Below are positions 1 to 13,200 of a stretch of 64,000 bases of DNA, one piece after another. Source of the stretch: Tipula vernalis (taxonomy: Eukaryota; Arthropoda; Insecta; Diptera; Tipulidae). The DNA lies in the NCBI GenBank assembly GCA_958295665.1, contig OY282558.1:22753409-22817408 (forward strand), given 5' to 3'. Below the pieces are notes generated by a model. It saw only the letters and a program-made list of their open reading frames with translations, was not told where the DNA came from and made no database searches. Each line of letters begins with the position of its first letter. Within the stretch, counting starts at the first letter, position 1. The position numbers and the translations under genes are program-made.

Positions 1-3000
1 CTTTAGGTCACTAATATCTTTTCGAACCACATTCTCGTAGACAAAAGAAGTGATTAACTTTAATTGAATATTCATCTTCAACTAGATGAAACTTGAATAG
101 GAATGATTACTACGGATTTTGGGAAGTTTTAAATAAATGTTTAAGTCGCTGCACATCGTTCTAAAAAGCATGGTCTGCTTTGAAGATAATCTTTAAATGT
201 GCATTGATTATACTCAAAAGGACTGTTTTGTTCGGTGTGCAGTGATTATTTAGAATACAGCTATTACAACATACTTACAATCTAATCTTACAAAAATCCT
301 CGATTGTCTCATTCACAGGTAGAGAAAGTATAATGAGGTTCATAAATCTTTATACAGATTTGTTCCACACTACCCACATGAAGTTGCTGAATACAATTTA
401 AACTAAATAGAGCAAAATTTAGAAGGCTTCCTACCTACTCCTTTTTCACCCTGAATTCTTGATTTTAAAAAAAGTAGATACAGAAATTTCTACAGTATGC
501 TTATGAAATGAATTTCATTAAAAAAAACGTAATTAAGTATTTTACACTCAACATATACTTTATTTGAATTAATCACTCAAATTTCGAATATCCTAATTAA
601 ATAAGAGCCAAGAAATATAAATTAGCCACTTGAAAAATATTTAAATCAGCCTTTTGAAAGCTATGATTTGTTGTAAATTTCCCAAAAGAATTTCAACACA
701 AACACGAATTACTCAGAAACTCATTGAATTATCAATAAAAAACCCACCTAAACAATTGAATCGATAACCGTATATCGCATTATTTTCGTATATATGTATA
801 CTATTCTTTTCACTATTATTATCCATAGAATACCGACAGTTCCGAATTATGTTAAGGCAAGCCGAATTTTGCCATAAATTACCTTGTAAGTATATTTTGG
901 CAACCAAACTGTTAAATTTTATTTCAAACAACACATATTGATTTTTAGTTTTTTTGTCAAAACATTCAAATAAACTATAATACAATGCGTTTTTTTTTTA
1001 TTGACATTATGATACAACTCTGTTGCGTATTTTTATGGATTGTATATGTACAATTCATACATATATGTATATCATAAATCACACGTGTTAAACGGGATGT
1101 TGATAAATGAATGAATGATTATTTTCGAAATGATAAATAAGTTTTTAATTAAAATAATAATTAATTGAAATAATTGTTTTAGTATAGTTTCCGTGGAGTT
1201 TGTAATCATACCTCAAAAAGCGAAAGCAAAATAAATTATGTTAAGTGAAAATATGTACAAAAATTTACTGAAGAACAGAGCTAAAATCTCAAGTAAGATA
1301 CACAACTTATATACATCTATTATTACCGCTTTACAATCTAACACATCAACAACTAGCTAATACAATGTAACATGTAAATTAATCTATAAATACCGGTTAT
1401 TTTCGACCGGTTATAAATAAAATTGGTTCGTTTTCTAGATAAATATGCTAGAAAGAAGAAATTAACTAAACAACAGTGTGTTAAATAAAATAATCTTCTT
1501 TTTACTATTGAATTAGACTGAAAATAGAGTATAAATGGTTGTGTTGGTGTTCACCTTATATACACGCGATTTATTTATTGTAAGTAGCTATAATACGAAT
1601 GAATAACCAGACGAAGAAAATGTTTCATTGATGTTGTTTATTAAAGACTCAAACCAGTAAAGTGTTAGTTGCTATAAAAAAAAGAATCTCTCAATTATTA
1701 TGCTAATGTGTGGGCACATGTTTGTATTTGTAGAAATATGTAACACATACTATGTATGCATTTATACACTAACAAAATGCAAAGCTTTCGATCGAATTAA
1801 AATTTATAATTTATTGTTTAAATTTGGGCTATTAATTAATAATTTAGTGTTTTAATTTTTGTTTCTTTGGAATAATTTATTTTTTATTATAGTGAATTTG
1901 TTGTTTTTTTTTATTTTTTATTCAAGATCGAGTGAAATTTTTTTATAAGTGTTTGAGATAGTTTTTGGGTGAATAAACTGTCACAAATTCAGTTTAATTT
2001 AAAACTTGTATTTTGTGAAATTCAAATTATGGATATCATTTCGAAAATGTTTGTGTCCGCTTCAAGTTTCCGAAATTTTCACGTATTGTAAAAATGAAAT
2101 TTTGACGGAAACGAATAACCCAGTTATAGGTAATAATTTTTTTTTTTTTTTTTTTTCAAATTTAGTAAACAAATATTTTCCTTTACACAACACTCATTGA
2201 AAATCCAATTGAAACCAATTATCTAATCAAAACAAAAATGTCTATCGTTTTATTTAATCTTTACGTTAACATATTATACAATGTTTTGCAATATTTCCCA
2301 ATCAGATCTCTAATTCTTCTATATTTGGAATACTATTGAGCCCGACCGATAAATATTTTGATAGATGATTTCCATCTTAAATGAAATTATATACATAAAA
2401 TATTAATGTTATTACTCATTATTGAATGAAAAAGCTTGTAGATTTTAAATAAAATTCTTAAATAATTTAATCATCAAAGAAGTAATTGTTAATTGTGCAA
2501 ATGGAAAAAAATGTATTCCGACTGAAACACAGAAATTACATTCTAGAGATTGTCTTTACATTTTGCAATGTTTGATCAGCCCGATTTGTATACAGTAAAA
2601 GGATTATATCGCCCATGGTCAAATTTCATTGCATATATGAGAATTTACGATTCACGTGTTTTAATTTTCAACGTTAAATAATTTTTCAGATTGTTTGCTT
2701 TTTAATTTTGTTGCAATTTATTCATTCATGGCAATATTTCAACCGTGTAAAAAGCAATCAAATGATTTACGCATGCTAATTTGTTTTATACAATTTTAGA
2801 AACTAAAATAATAAAATTCATATGCGGTAAAAATTGGCACTGCATGCTGAAGAATTAGTGGCGCCAATAATTCCTCTAGCAAACCGGCCGGTTCCATTAC
2901 TTCATTAAGTTTTTCTCAAACCAACTGTAATTTTTAATTAGATTTTTATTTTATTTCTGTTTCTAATCAATCATAACGGTTTTTTATAATAACAATCATA

Positions 3001-5007
3001 ATAATTATATTGATACCATCATCATTACAATATAGATCATATTAAAAGCAACACAATTTATAAGACATAAAATGCGTTATGCATAAATTACATTGCATAC
3101 ATAAATAAAATACAAAGAGAAAACGGTCAGTCCTCAAGAAGATGAAAGCATTGTAAAAAATTGATCTTAATTTTATGTGTCATCATTAAATCTTTATATT
3201 TATGTATATAGTAAATTATGTTTGATAAATTGTCTGGAATTTGTAAACAGAACTTGATTGAATCATAATTATAGTATGTCAATTTGTTTACAATTATTTT
3301 ATAAATTTTGGAATACTTGTCGCATCGTAATATTTTCATTAAAATATGTCACAACAGCAATTAAGATAATTTACACGCTGTCATTGAAATCTTAACACGT
3401 ACCTACACTCAGTTACTATTGATGTCAATGTATTGATATTTAGTCTTGTGATGCTTTGTACAAAATATTAGAATATTTCGTTGAATGACAATGCAAGTTT
3501 TCTTATTGGTTTGTATGGCAATTGTTGTAAAATATAATGAATTATTGATATAATTGTTCGTCGTCGTAAAACTAAAAAAAAAAAAAAAAATATGTCATTG
3601 GAAACACGATTCAATTTCAAGATTGAACGGAAAGCATTTTGCATAAATTTATATAAAAAAAAAACAAACTTTAATTATATCTGTTAAATATATTTTTATG
3701 TTAAATATTATAATACTACACTATTATATCGGTGAAATGTATATAATATTGTGACCGGTTTTTGTTATTACCTTAAAGCCAGTTTCATTAGAAGTGTGTC
3801 TTATAATTTAGTTTTGATAAATGTATAATTTCTTTTAATATACCATAATATTGCTTTTATAATGATGTGGGTTCGTGTTCCAGTTGAAATACAGTTGAGT
3901 TGCATGGAAGGATTTATCATGGACCATGGTTGGGGTACTTACATTTTTCTGATAAATCATTGCGATGTCATATATTTTTTAGAATGTAAATTTTCAATGG
4001 CCCAAATCACATGGTCAAATCACACGTATACCCATTTCAGGTTCAAATTTGTTAGAAAATTGCTCTACAACCAGAATCAGAAACGGGATTTCAAACTAAA
4101 CTATAATTTGACATTATTTTAGATGTATGTCAGTAAAAGTTTCATCCTTTAATAAGCCATTCGTACTCTCAAACACATGGATAGTTGTTCTGTTTTCTTC
4201 CACGTTAATACAACATCAATGATCATCTTCCTCTCACCACTTTTGGTGGAAATTTTAAAACGTTTTACAGATGATCACACCAGCTGATCGCCTGCCAATC
4301 TCTTTCTAACAGAGCATTCACAATTAAAAAACTTTTTACTTTTTACTTACAGATTTGTATAAATTTCCAAAATACCGAACAAAAATTTTTGTTCGTTACC
4401 TATTTTGGAAATTCAAACAAACCTGTAAGTCATCTTGCGAGGATTTATCGATTAAATACAATTATGATGGGCTAAATCGATGCTTTTTTACTAAAAACAT
4501 AAGAGAAAATAAGCAAAACAAAACAAAAAGAACCGATTTAGCACATCACTAATATGCAATAAATAAAGCAGAAATAAACTCAGTATGTTCTCAGACACCT
4601 GACTGAATTGTTGTTCGTTATCTATGCTATCATCCGTCAACACTTTTTTTAGCTTCTTTTTCAATACAATTTTGTATTGTACTTAATTGTTTTTATCCCA
4701 TTTGCAAAAACTTAAAATTTTATAATTTTAAATTTAATAATAACCCACAATATTGTTTAACCAAATCCGTATGTATCCAGCGGCGGATACCCTCGAATTT
4801 CCAACAACAAAAAAATACCGAAAAACACAAATGTAATTGGCAGAAAATCCAATTGGTATCGTAATCCAAAACAAAAAAATTGCAAAAAACAAAAAAATCG
4901 CACAAGTATTTTTAACAATAACAAATTATACGTTATATACCCCAGAGGACGGGGGTGCCCCCTCCCCAGGCCCTGCTAACATTCAATGAAATTAGAGCAT
5001 TTTTGAA
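1..5007. other. Upstream region, no gene recognised
   Basis: AT-rich DNA with homopolymer runs (for example the T run at 2137-2156 and the A run near 3572) and only short chance frames. A GGTAATAA at 2129 could be a splice donor after a leader-like stretch, but nothing supports it. A small GC-rich palindromic patch, GGGGGTGCCCCC, sits near 4951. Confidence 0.7.
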
Positions 5008-5793
5008 AAATTTGTGTTTTTTAATAATTATTGACATACTAAAATATAAAACTCCCCAAAGCCGCTTAGCATTGGTCTATTCTGCTGAAGGGATGGCCAT
5101 CCTTTTTAATGGGCAAATTGTTTTATATTTTTGGGGATTTTTATTTTCGAGAATATGATGATATCGCCCTTTATTAAATACGACCAACTACAATTTGATA
5201 ACAAAAGGATGTTACATAATTTCCTATCAATCTTGCGCGGGTAGGACCACTGCTACAAGCGGCTTTGAGGAATTTTTTATTTTAGTATGTGAACGAGAAA
5301 GATTAATACAAATAGCCATATTTTTGGAACAATTAACACGTTTTCCTATCAGCCTTGATCTAAGGCTCCAATACTAAGCGGTTTTGGGGAGTTCTCTATT
5401 TTACTATGTGAATAATTATTAAAAAACACAAATTGTTATATAAATAACTTAAAAGAAATTATAATTTTAAAACTTGATTTGTTGGGATTTTTTGCTTGTC
5501 TAATCAATGTAATTCAACGAAATAACATCATATAGTATACCGAAAAAAAAATCCCCAAAAAAATCTCAAAAAATACAAAATAATGTGTCCCATTAAAAAA
5601 GGAAGACCATATTAAATTTTTGTTAACTACAATATGAAAACAAAAGGAAGCTACATTATTTCATGTCATCCCTGCGCAGAAAGGACCCAATGCTAAACAG
5701 CTTTGGGCAATTTTTTTTTATACTATGTGAAATGCAAATGTAAATTTTCAGTTCTCTATTTTAGTATGTAAATAATTTTTAAAAACCACAAAT
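5008..5793. repeat. Nested foldback-repeat cluster
   Basis: A block of about 70 bp at 5008-5076 (with CTCCCCAAAGCCGCTTAGCA) recurs inverted at 5364-5434 (CTAAGCGGTTTTGGGGAG). Diverged copies in the second orientation lie at 5225-5292, 5668-5734 and 5749-5793. A flanking stretch (CAAAAGGATGTTACATAATT) also recurs about 440 bp later as CAAAAGGAAGCTACATTATT, and 5080-5160 has an inverted counterpart at about 5525-5612. The pattern is a compound foldback or MITE insertion with a tandem duplication. I see no transposase. Confidence 0.75.
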
Positions 5794-5889
5794 CACCACG
5801 TTGGTCATGGTGGATTTCTCCATTTCTTGTATGTCTCCTTTTGCACTTGTCACATCAGCCATAATGCATTTGTCCAACTCTTGCATTCG
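5793..5889 (-). pseudogene. Truncated gag-like fragment of an LTR retrotransposon
   Basis: On the minus strand, just after the primer-binding site, an open stretch of about 35 codons reads RMQELDKCIMADVTSAKGDI and then QEMEKSTMTNVV. It is charged and helical, as expected near a gag N-terminus. It is cut off by the foldback cluster at 5793. The identity rests mainly on position next to the LTR and primer site. Confidence 0.4.
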
Positions 5890-5903
5890 TCCTGACACCA
5901 AAT

Positions 5904-6352
5904 TGTTACGATTTGTGGGCTAAATTCGATTCAATCGCTAAATTTTTCAATTACCTAATAGACGATTTTTTGTTCGGCAACAAGTTCCAATCTTATCTCT
6001 AACGCGATTTCAACACTTTTCACTAGTCTTTACTTGATCCCTGATTATCATCAGGTCTACAGGTTTCTTTTATTCGTTCTTTCATCAAAATTGAAGAGGA
6101 TTGTGTGTGTGTTTGTTGATTCAAGAACGATGATAATAGGTAGAGTCGCACTCGATCGCTTTTTACTATCTTTTAGCCTTTTGTACTTCCTCTTCGTTTC
6201 TCGCCTCTTCTGATAATGGATTAATATCCCGGTTTAAGGGAAAATTTCAATAGTAGATTTTAGAATTTTGTATAATTTCAACGATCTTAGCTGATATTTC
6301 TGTTAAGGTTCCCGTTAAGGCGTACGTCAAAACAGGATATCGCATAATAGCA
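5904..6352 (-). mobile_element. LTR of a minus-strand LTR retrotransposon, with tRNA-Leu primer site
   Basis: A 449-bp segment begins TGTTACG and ends ..ATAGCA on the plus strand (TG..CA). Read on the minus strand it is followed after 3 bp by TGGTGTCAGGA (plus-strand 5890-5900). That is complementary to the 3' end of tRNA-Leu species whose acceptor stem starts GTCAGGA, a classic LTR-retrotransposon primer site. The start of the segment recurs at 6354. No pol genes are present, so the element is a fragment, probably Ty3/gypsy-type. Confidence 0.55.
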
Positions 6353-6353
6353 T

Positions 6354-6470
6354 TGTTACGATTTATGGGTTAAATTCGATTAGACCACTGGATTTTTCAA
6401 TTAAAAGGCGATTTTTGGTAACAATTTCCAATCTGTATTTTAACACTTTTGACTACTACTCACCTTTTAC
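6354..6470 (-). repeat. Partial second copy of the LTR end
   Basis: TGTTACGATTTATGGGTTAA here repeats TGTTACGATTTGTGGGCTAA at 5904, followed by matching AAATTCGATT, TTTTTCAATTA and GCGATTTTT blocks before similarity fades near 6470. It directly abuts the first LTR, giving a head-to-tail pair. It may be a second, older or recombined LTR. Confidence 0.5.
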
Positions 6471-7865
6471 ACTTCATTTAAAAATAAATTAAACTGCGAC
6501 TACTTACATATACTGGAAATCGCTCAACATTATGCACAACGGTAGGCCTATTCCAATTTTAGTCTGTTTGGCCAATCTTAGCCAATTTGAAAGCTCGAAT
6601 TTGGGCCTTCTCTTATGTAACCAAGCACGTTCGTTAAATGCCTTTATTATTTCCCTAATCCAAGGTTTTTTATTATTTATTTACCATTACTGCATTAGAA
6701 AAACGAAAATCAGGTTCTTTAAAAATTAAAAGCGAATTCCGTGGCGCCTTCTAACTTCAACCTCAAGTTTTTTTCTGAAATTATTCCTAAACCTAAGGTT
6801 GGGATTTCATTGATGTTCTTTCTTCCTCAAGATCCTCCGTTTTCCTCAAACACAGTATGGCCCTTCTTATTGAATGTTTACTTTAGCTTTCTGCCTAACC
6901 CGAGTAATCGCCAAATGACGTCATCAAAAAAAACATGTAATCAATATTGTGTTGCGATAAAAAATGTTTACGATAACGTACGAGTAAATTTTTCAAGAGT
7001 TATAATGTTGCACATTTCTAACAAACAAACACATCACAACTCGTGAAATTAATCAATAACACGATTTCTATATGAATCACAAATTCAGGAACCCTTTCGT
7101 TATCAATTTTTTGAAACTTTTTTATACCAATTAATATTAATGTTAAATAATTTTTTAACATATCTTCCATAGAAAACTTTGAAGCGGATAATTAAACTAT
7201 TCACAATAAATTTATAATTTAATTTGAGAATGGCGACCGACCACAAAACTTACATAATCTCATCAAATAATCAATTATTTGTGTGTGTTAATCGTTGGCT
7301 GGGGAATTCCCCAAAAATATATTTCTTTAGCTTGTATATTACCTTTCCAGAATTTTATTAACACCCTGCAAGAGCTTTTATGGTATATTTGCCTCTTTCT
7401 TCATAAAATATTACTTTAAGAATTTCCTTAAATAATAACGTAAATTCGGAAGAAATAATTCAGATGTCTCTACATACTTGAATTTACTTGAATTGGTAAT
7501 GTATAGAGACTATAGAGCGTTCTCTTTCATAATAATTAGTTTTAATTGCACTTTTAAAATTTGTTTTGCTTTTATCTTTTTCTCTTCGTTTTTTTTTGCT
7601 TGATGGTATACGTAAGATTATCAAACGATTGTTGTGTGAGTGTAATTTTTATTGAAGTGGTATATAAAGTTAACATAGTGGCAGGCACCGGGTTGCTCTG
7701 TATTTTAGTTCATATGTAAACTACATAGTTGGAATATTGAAAATTAAATAGAAAATTCCGGAATTACAGAATTTCGAATTTCCCGAAAAAATGAAGAACG
7801 TTTTTATGAGAATTTTAATGTTCTTACAAGTGTCTTATAAGTTATAAATATTTTATTTAACCAAA
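6471..7865. other. Non-coding, nothing recognised
   Basis: AT-rich sequence after the LTR remnant. The longest open frames (65 and 101 codons, at 6532 and 6741) have no recognisable motif and are probably chance, or belong to undetected repeat debris. Confidence 0.6.
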
Positions 7866-7972
7866 TGTGGTTTTCCAGTTGCAACAAAAAATAGGCCCCG
7901 ACCCCAAAAATGGCCATTTTTCGCTCTTTTTCTGTTCGGATGTATGTTTTTTGTTGCAACGGGAAAACACAA
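7866..7972. repeat. Short foldback element (about 100 bp)
   Basis: GTTTTCCAGTTGCAACAAAA at 7870 pairs, inverted, with TTTTGTTGCAACGGGAAAAC ending at 7968. The roughly 24-bp arms have two or three mismatches and surround a 50-bp loop. The structure suits a tiny MITE or hairpin. Confidence 0.65.
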
Positions 7973-8021
7973 AAGATTGTTTATTTTTCCTAGAAAGAGG
8001 CCATTAGTGGTTATAAAAGCT

Positions 8022-8065
8022 TACAGCTCGTCTGTTTGTACGATACAGCTCGTCTGTTTGTACGA
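8022..8065. repeat. Tandem duplication of 22 bp
   Basis: TACAGCTCGTCTGTTTGTAC plus GA occurs twice in a row without mismatch, about 210 bp before the giant TG tract. Confidence 0.9.
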
Positions 8066-8277
8066 GAGTTAATGCCAACACAATTTTACTTCTAGCTGCT
8101 CTTAATTTGAAATAAAAGGTTCAATACAAAAACATGAATTGAGAACTGTACTGTTTTCTTGGTTTCCAATAAATTGCCTTTGGCGACATCGATTAAAGTG
8201 AAGCTTTATTATTTGTCAGCAGCGATTTTGATCGCAAAAAGAGGTTGAGAATTACTGAAAGGCAATAGTATTGGTAA

Positions 8278-9850
<1,573 letters not shown>

Positions 9851-9998
9851 CGAATATTCGTTTTTTTAAGTTTTTAATTTAACATTATGTAAATAAGAGA
9901 GATAACATGACATGAATAAGAGTGATAACATAATACAAATAAGGGGAATAAGCTCAGAAGAGAATGATCGAAAGAATGTATTAAAATAGTGACTACAC

Positions 9999-10264
9999 TT
10001 TAGCTGTGTCTTTAGCTGTGTGCTCCCGACAGCTGCTATCGAGAGCCGCCATTTTTCTACGTCTAAATTTAAATTTGACGCGCTATTTATTGGTAAACTA
10101 AACTTATTTAACATCAAACTATCATTTTTAATTCAATTGTTTAGGAAACTCTTCATATAAAAATATTTGGCTCTACCTATTTATATGGAGCGCTATCGGG
10201 AGCCACTTTTTATAAGACGGCTCTCGATAGCAGCTATCCGGAGCGAATAAAAAACACAGCTTTT
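9999..10264. mobile_element. MITE-like element with nested inverted repeats
   Basis: The left arm (9999-10048) contains GACAGCTGCTATCGAGAGCC. The right arm (10219-10264) has its inverse, GGCTCTCGATAGCAGCTATC, and ends AACACAGC, mirroring the left AGCTGTGT (itself duplicated at 10001 and 10013). A third partial motif, GCGCTATCGGGAGCC, lies at 10191-10205. No coding sequence is present. It is probably a non-autonomous DNA transposon; the family is unknown. Confidence 0.6.
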
Positions 10265-13200
10265 ATTATGTTCTTATATACTGGCCAAAATAAAATTAAA
10301 AACATTACGAATGTGTGCGACGAAGAATGCATAAATTAAAAGCTATTTATTTATATTGCTTTTTTCGTTTGCTTGTTTGTTTTTATCGACGATCACGAGA
10401 ATTTCTCTTGTTTAGGTATATTTTGTTTTGGTTTTTTAATAACCAAACCAAATGAATGGCTTCGGTTACAACAACTATAGATACAAAAATACGAATTTCT
10501 CATGTTAGAAGAAAGAGAAAAATGAGTCAAGTCGAGCATAAGCACCAATACTTTAAACCGATTTCACCCGCTTCGCTTGTTTCTGATACTTATAAATAAA
10601 AATAGTTGACGACACACAACAACAAAATTCTCAATACTCACTCGTCATTTTGCGACCAAAATCGATATCCAGGTGTTTTATTTATTTTCCCGTTCTTTAA
10701 TGCCTGCATTCTGAAAAGACCTAATTATAGTTAAGTTATAGTATTAGAAATTTAGCGACATAGAAAATAGTAGAGAGAAATTGAAGATTAAGTTCAATGA
10801 TATTAGCTGTAGACAGAAAGTTAACCGAAGATTTCATTTTTTTTTGTAAATTTGTGACTTACAAAAATACACCGAAAACTTCTGGGAATAAGCTAAAAAC
10901 GGCGAATTGCATTTTTGAAATTACGAAATTGACATTTGAGATTGGTGGTAATGTGAAAATATTTTAAGCACTGTGTTATATTGCGGCTTACAAAAAACTA
11001 CCCTATCTGTCAACATGTTTACTGAAAACACACATGTAAACATACAGAAATTAACAAAAATGTAAGAAAAAGAAAGAAAGACAGACACAATAAAAAAAAA
11101 ACTTGTTTCGGAGTTTTGAAAAAGTTGCTTTTGTGTCAGTCGCATTTTAAACGTAGGATGAAATTTGTGTGTACAGAAAATAACAAAAATATTATTAATA
11201 TTTTTCTAAAACACTAAATTTATTTAATGTATGTGTAATTAATAAATAAAAATTAATAATCTCGAATAAATAAATAAAACCAACAGTGCTAAAATATTTT
11301 GTGTAGGTTAAGTTTTGGAAAAAAAAATAATGATTGTGTATGTGTGTGTTATTTAATTTCCTCATTTGCGAGTTGTATAACTCACGATAAGTGAATTTAT
11401 AATAAATTTGCAAGATCACTACTGATCGTCGGATATATTATTTATGGATATGTCAACGTGTCTTCAAATCTTCATATTTTGTCGCCATACTGACCAGTAA
11501 TATTTTTTTTTTTTTTTATAGTTCTTCGGCGGTCGATCGATCTGTGATATATAAACACAGTTTACACAGTATAGTGTTCATGTTCGGTTTTAAATTTAAT
11601 TTTGTGATCTAATTTTTTTTTTTTTTTTTTTTTTTCGTTTCACCAACATATAGAAGTGAAAAAGATAAAAAATTTCTTGATTTTATTTAAAAGAATTTAA
11701 CTTCAGTCGGTCAGCAAATTTTTTTTGTGTTTTGTAAATAAGCGCGGAGAGGAATAAGAAGAACATTGATCATAAGATAGTTTTTATAAGAAAATAACTA
11801 AAGAAAAGATTAAAAATTGAGTTGATCGTTGCTCATACACAAAAAAAAAACCGGTGTGTGTTGTGTCTTGTGTTTATATATTCACAATTGACTTGGTCGA
11901 AAATATTACATTGAACATTAAAGAAATTCAGTTCTGTATGGACTATATAAATATAGGGCACTAAATTTTCTGCTCGAATGTTGTTATTATTGCTAATCTG
12001 ATAAAAAATTATCTCAACTTTTTATTTACTATTTGCTTTACGTACTTAAAAATCAATTCAATTGTGTTGTAATGTCGTCATCTTGCATATTTTAGTGTGA
12101 ATAAAAATATTCGTTGTATTAGTTTTGCAATAAGTTATTTTATTTGGTAATGACAAGGACGTCTTATCGACTATTTAGGCATTTTGACGTACTACTTAGC
12201 ACGTTTAATATGTTTTGCGTTTGTCTTTCTGTGTGCATTTATAATTTTTTTCTTAAGACGTTGTTAAGATTACGAAAGAAACGTAAATTGTTTAATAGTT
12301 TTTATAATGTATTTTGAAATGGAATTTTTTTTTCTCTAATAGAATTTAAAAATAATAACGGTATTACGTATTTATGAAAATATGTAGATTGAGGACTGGG
12401 TGATTTAAAATGGGTTATGAAAAAATATTCTCGTACGTAGTATATCGTGAGTAGTTGTGGCGCCTTGGTGTATTCTTTCCGTTTAGCTTAGTATTTTGTA
12501 TACATAGCTACATATTATAGTCATGGTTCAGGTATCTTTTTTTTTGTCTTGTGAGTTTACGTTGTAAATACATCCATACTTCGAAAATTTTCGCACATAT
12601 TATTCATACATGTATACATCATGTACGTACATAAGTCGAAATGACCGACACATAACCGGTTTGTTTTGAATAAAGTTTATATAAAACGGTGCAAATTCTA
12701 AACTGGTTTCAAACAGAATTATTTTTTTTGAATGGTAGGAAAAGGGTAAAATATATTACCGATTAAGATCACTTTCAATTTTTTGATATGATCGAATACC
12801 CTATTCTCGGTGAAAACAAGGTCGCTGATTAGTATTCCAAATTATTTAATTAGTGAAAGCAAAATATGTATGCTTCTTTTAGATTTGGATTAAGTGCAAA
12901 ATATTACGGTGTTCTTCTTAATAAATATACCAACAAAAAAACTATCAAGAACAGAACCAAAACTAGGTGGAAAATCCTAGACCATTATAATGGTTATGTA
13001 TATAGTATGTATACAAACGGAAGACACGCGAATTTAAATTATTTTCAATTACCGACATGTACATTAAATTTCATTATATTTAAATAGGCGTTGGCCACAA
13101 AAAGAAGAAGGATAATAAAACCATTAAAACTTTTCAACATACCCGGTTGCACTTTAACTAATGAACCTACCTACTTCTCTACATACTCGTACATATATGA

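Noticed and set aside
2006..2200. Open frame of 64 codons preceded by leader-like sequence
   Set aside because: It ends in poly-Phe from a T run and has no recognisable motif.
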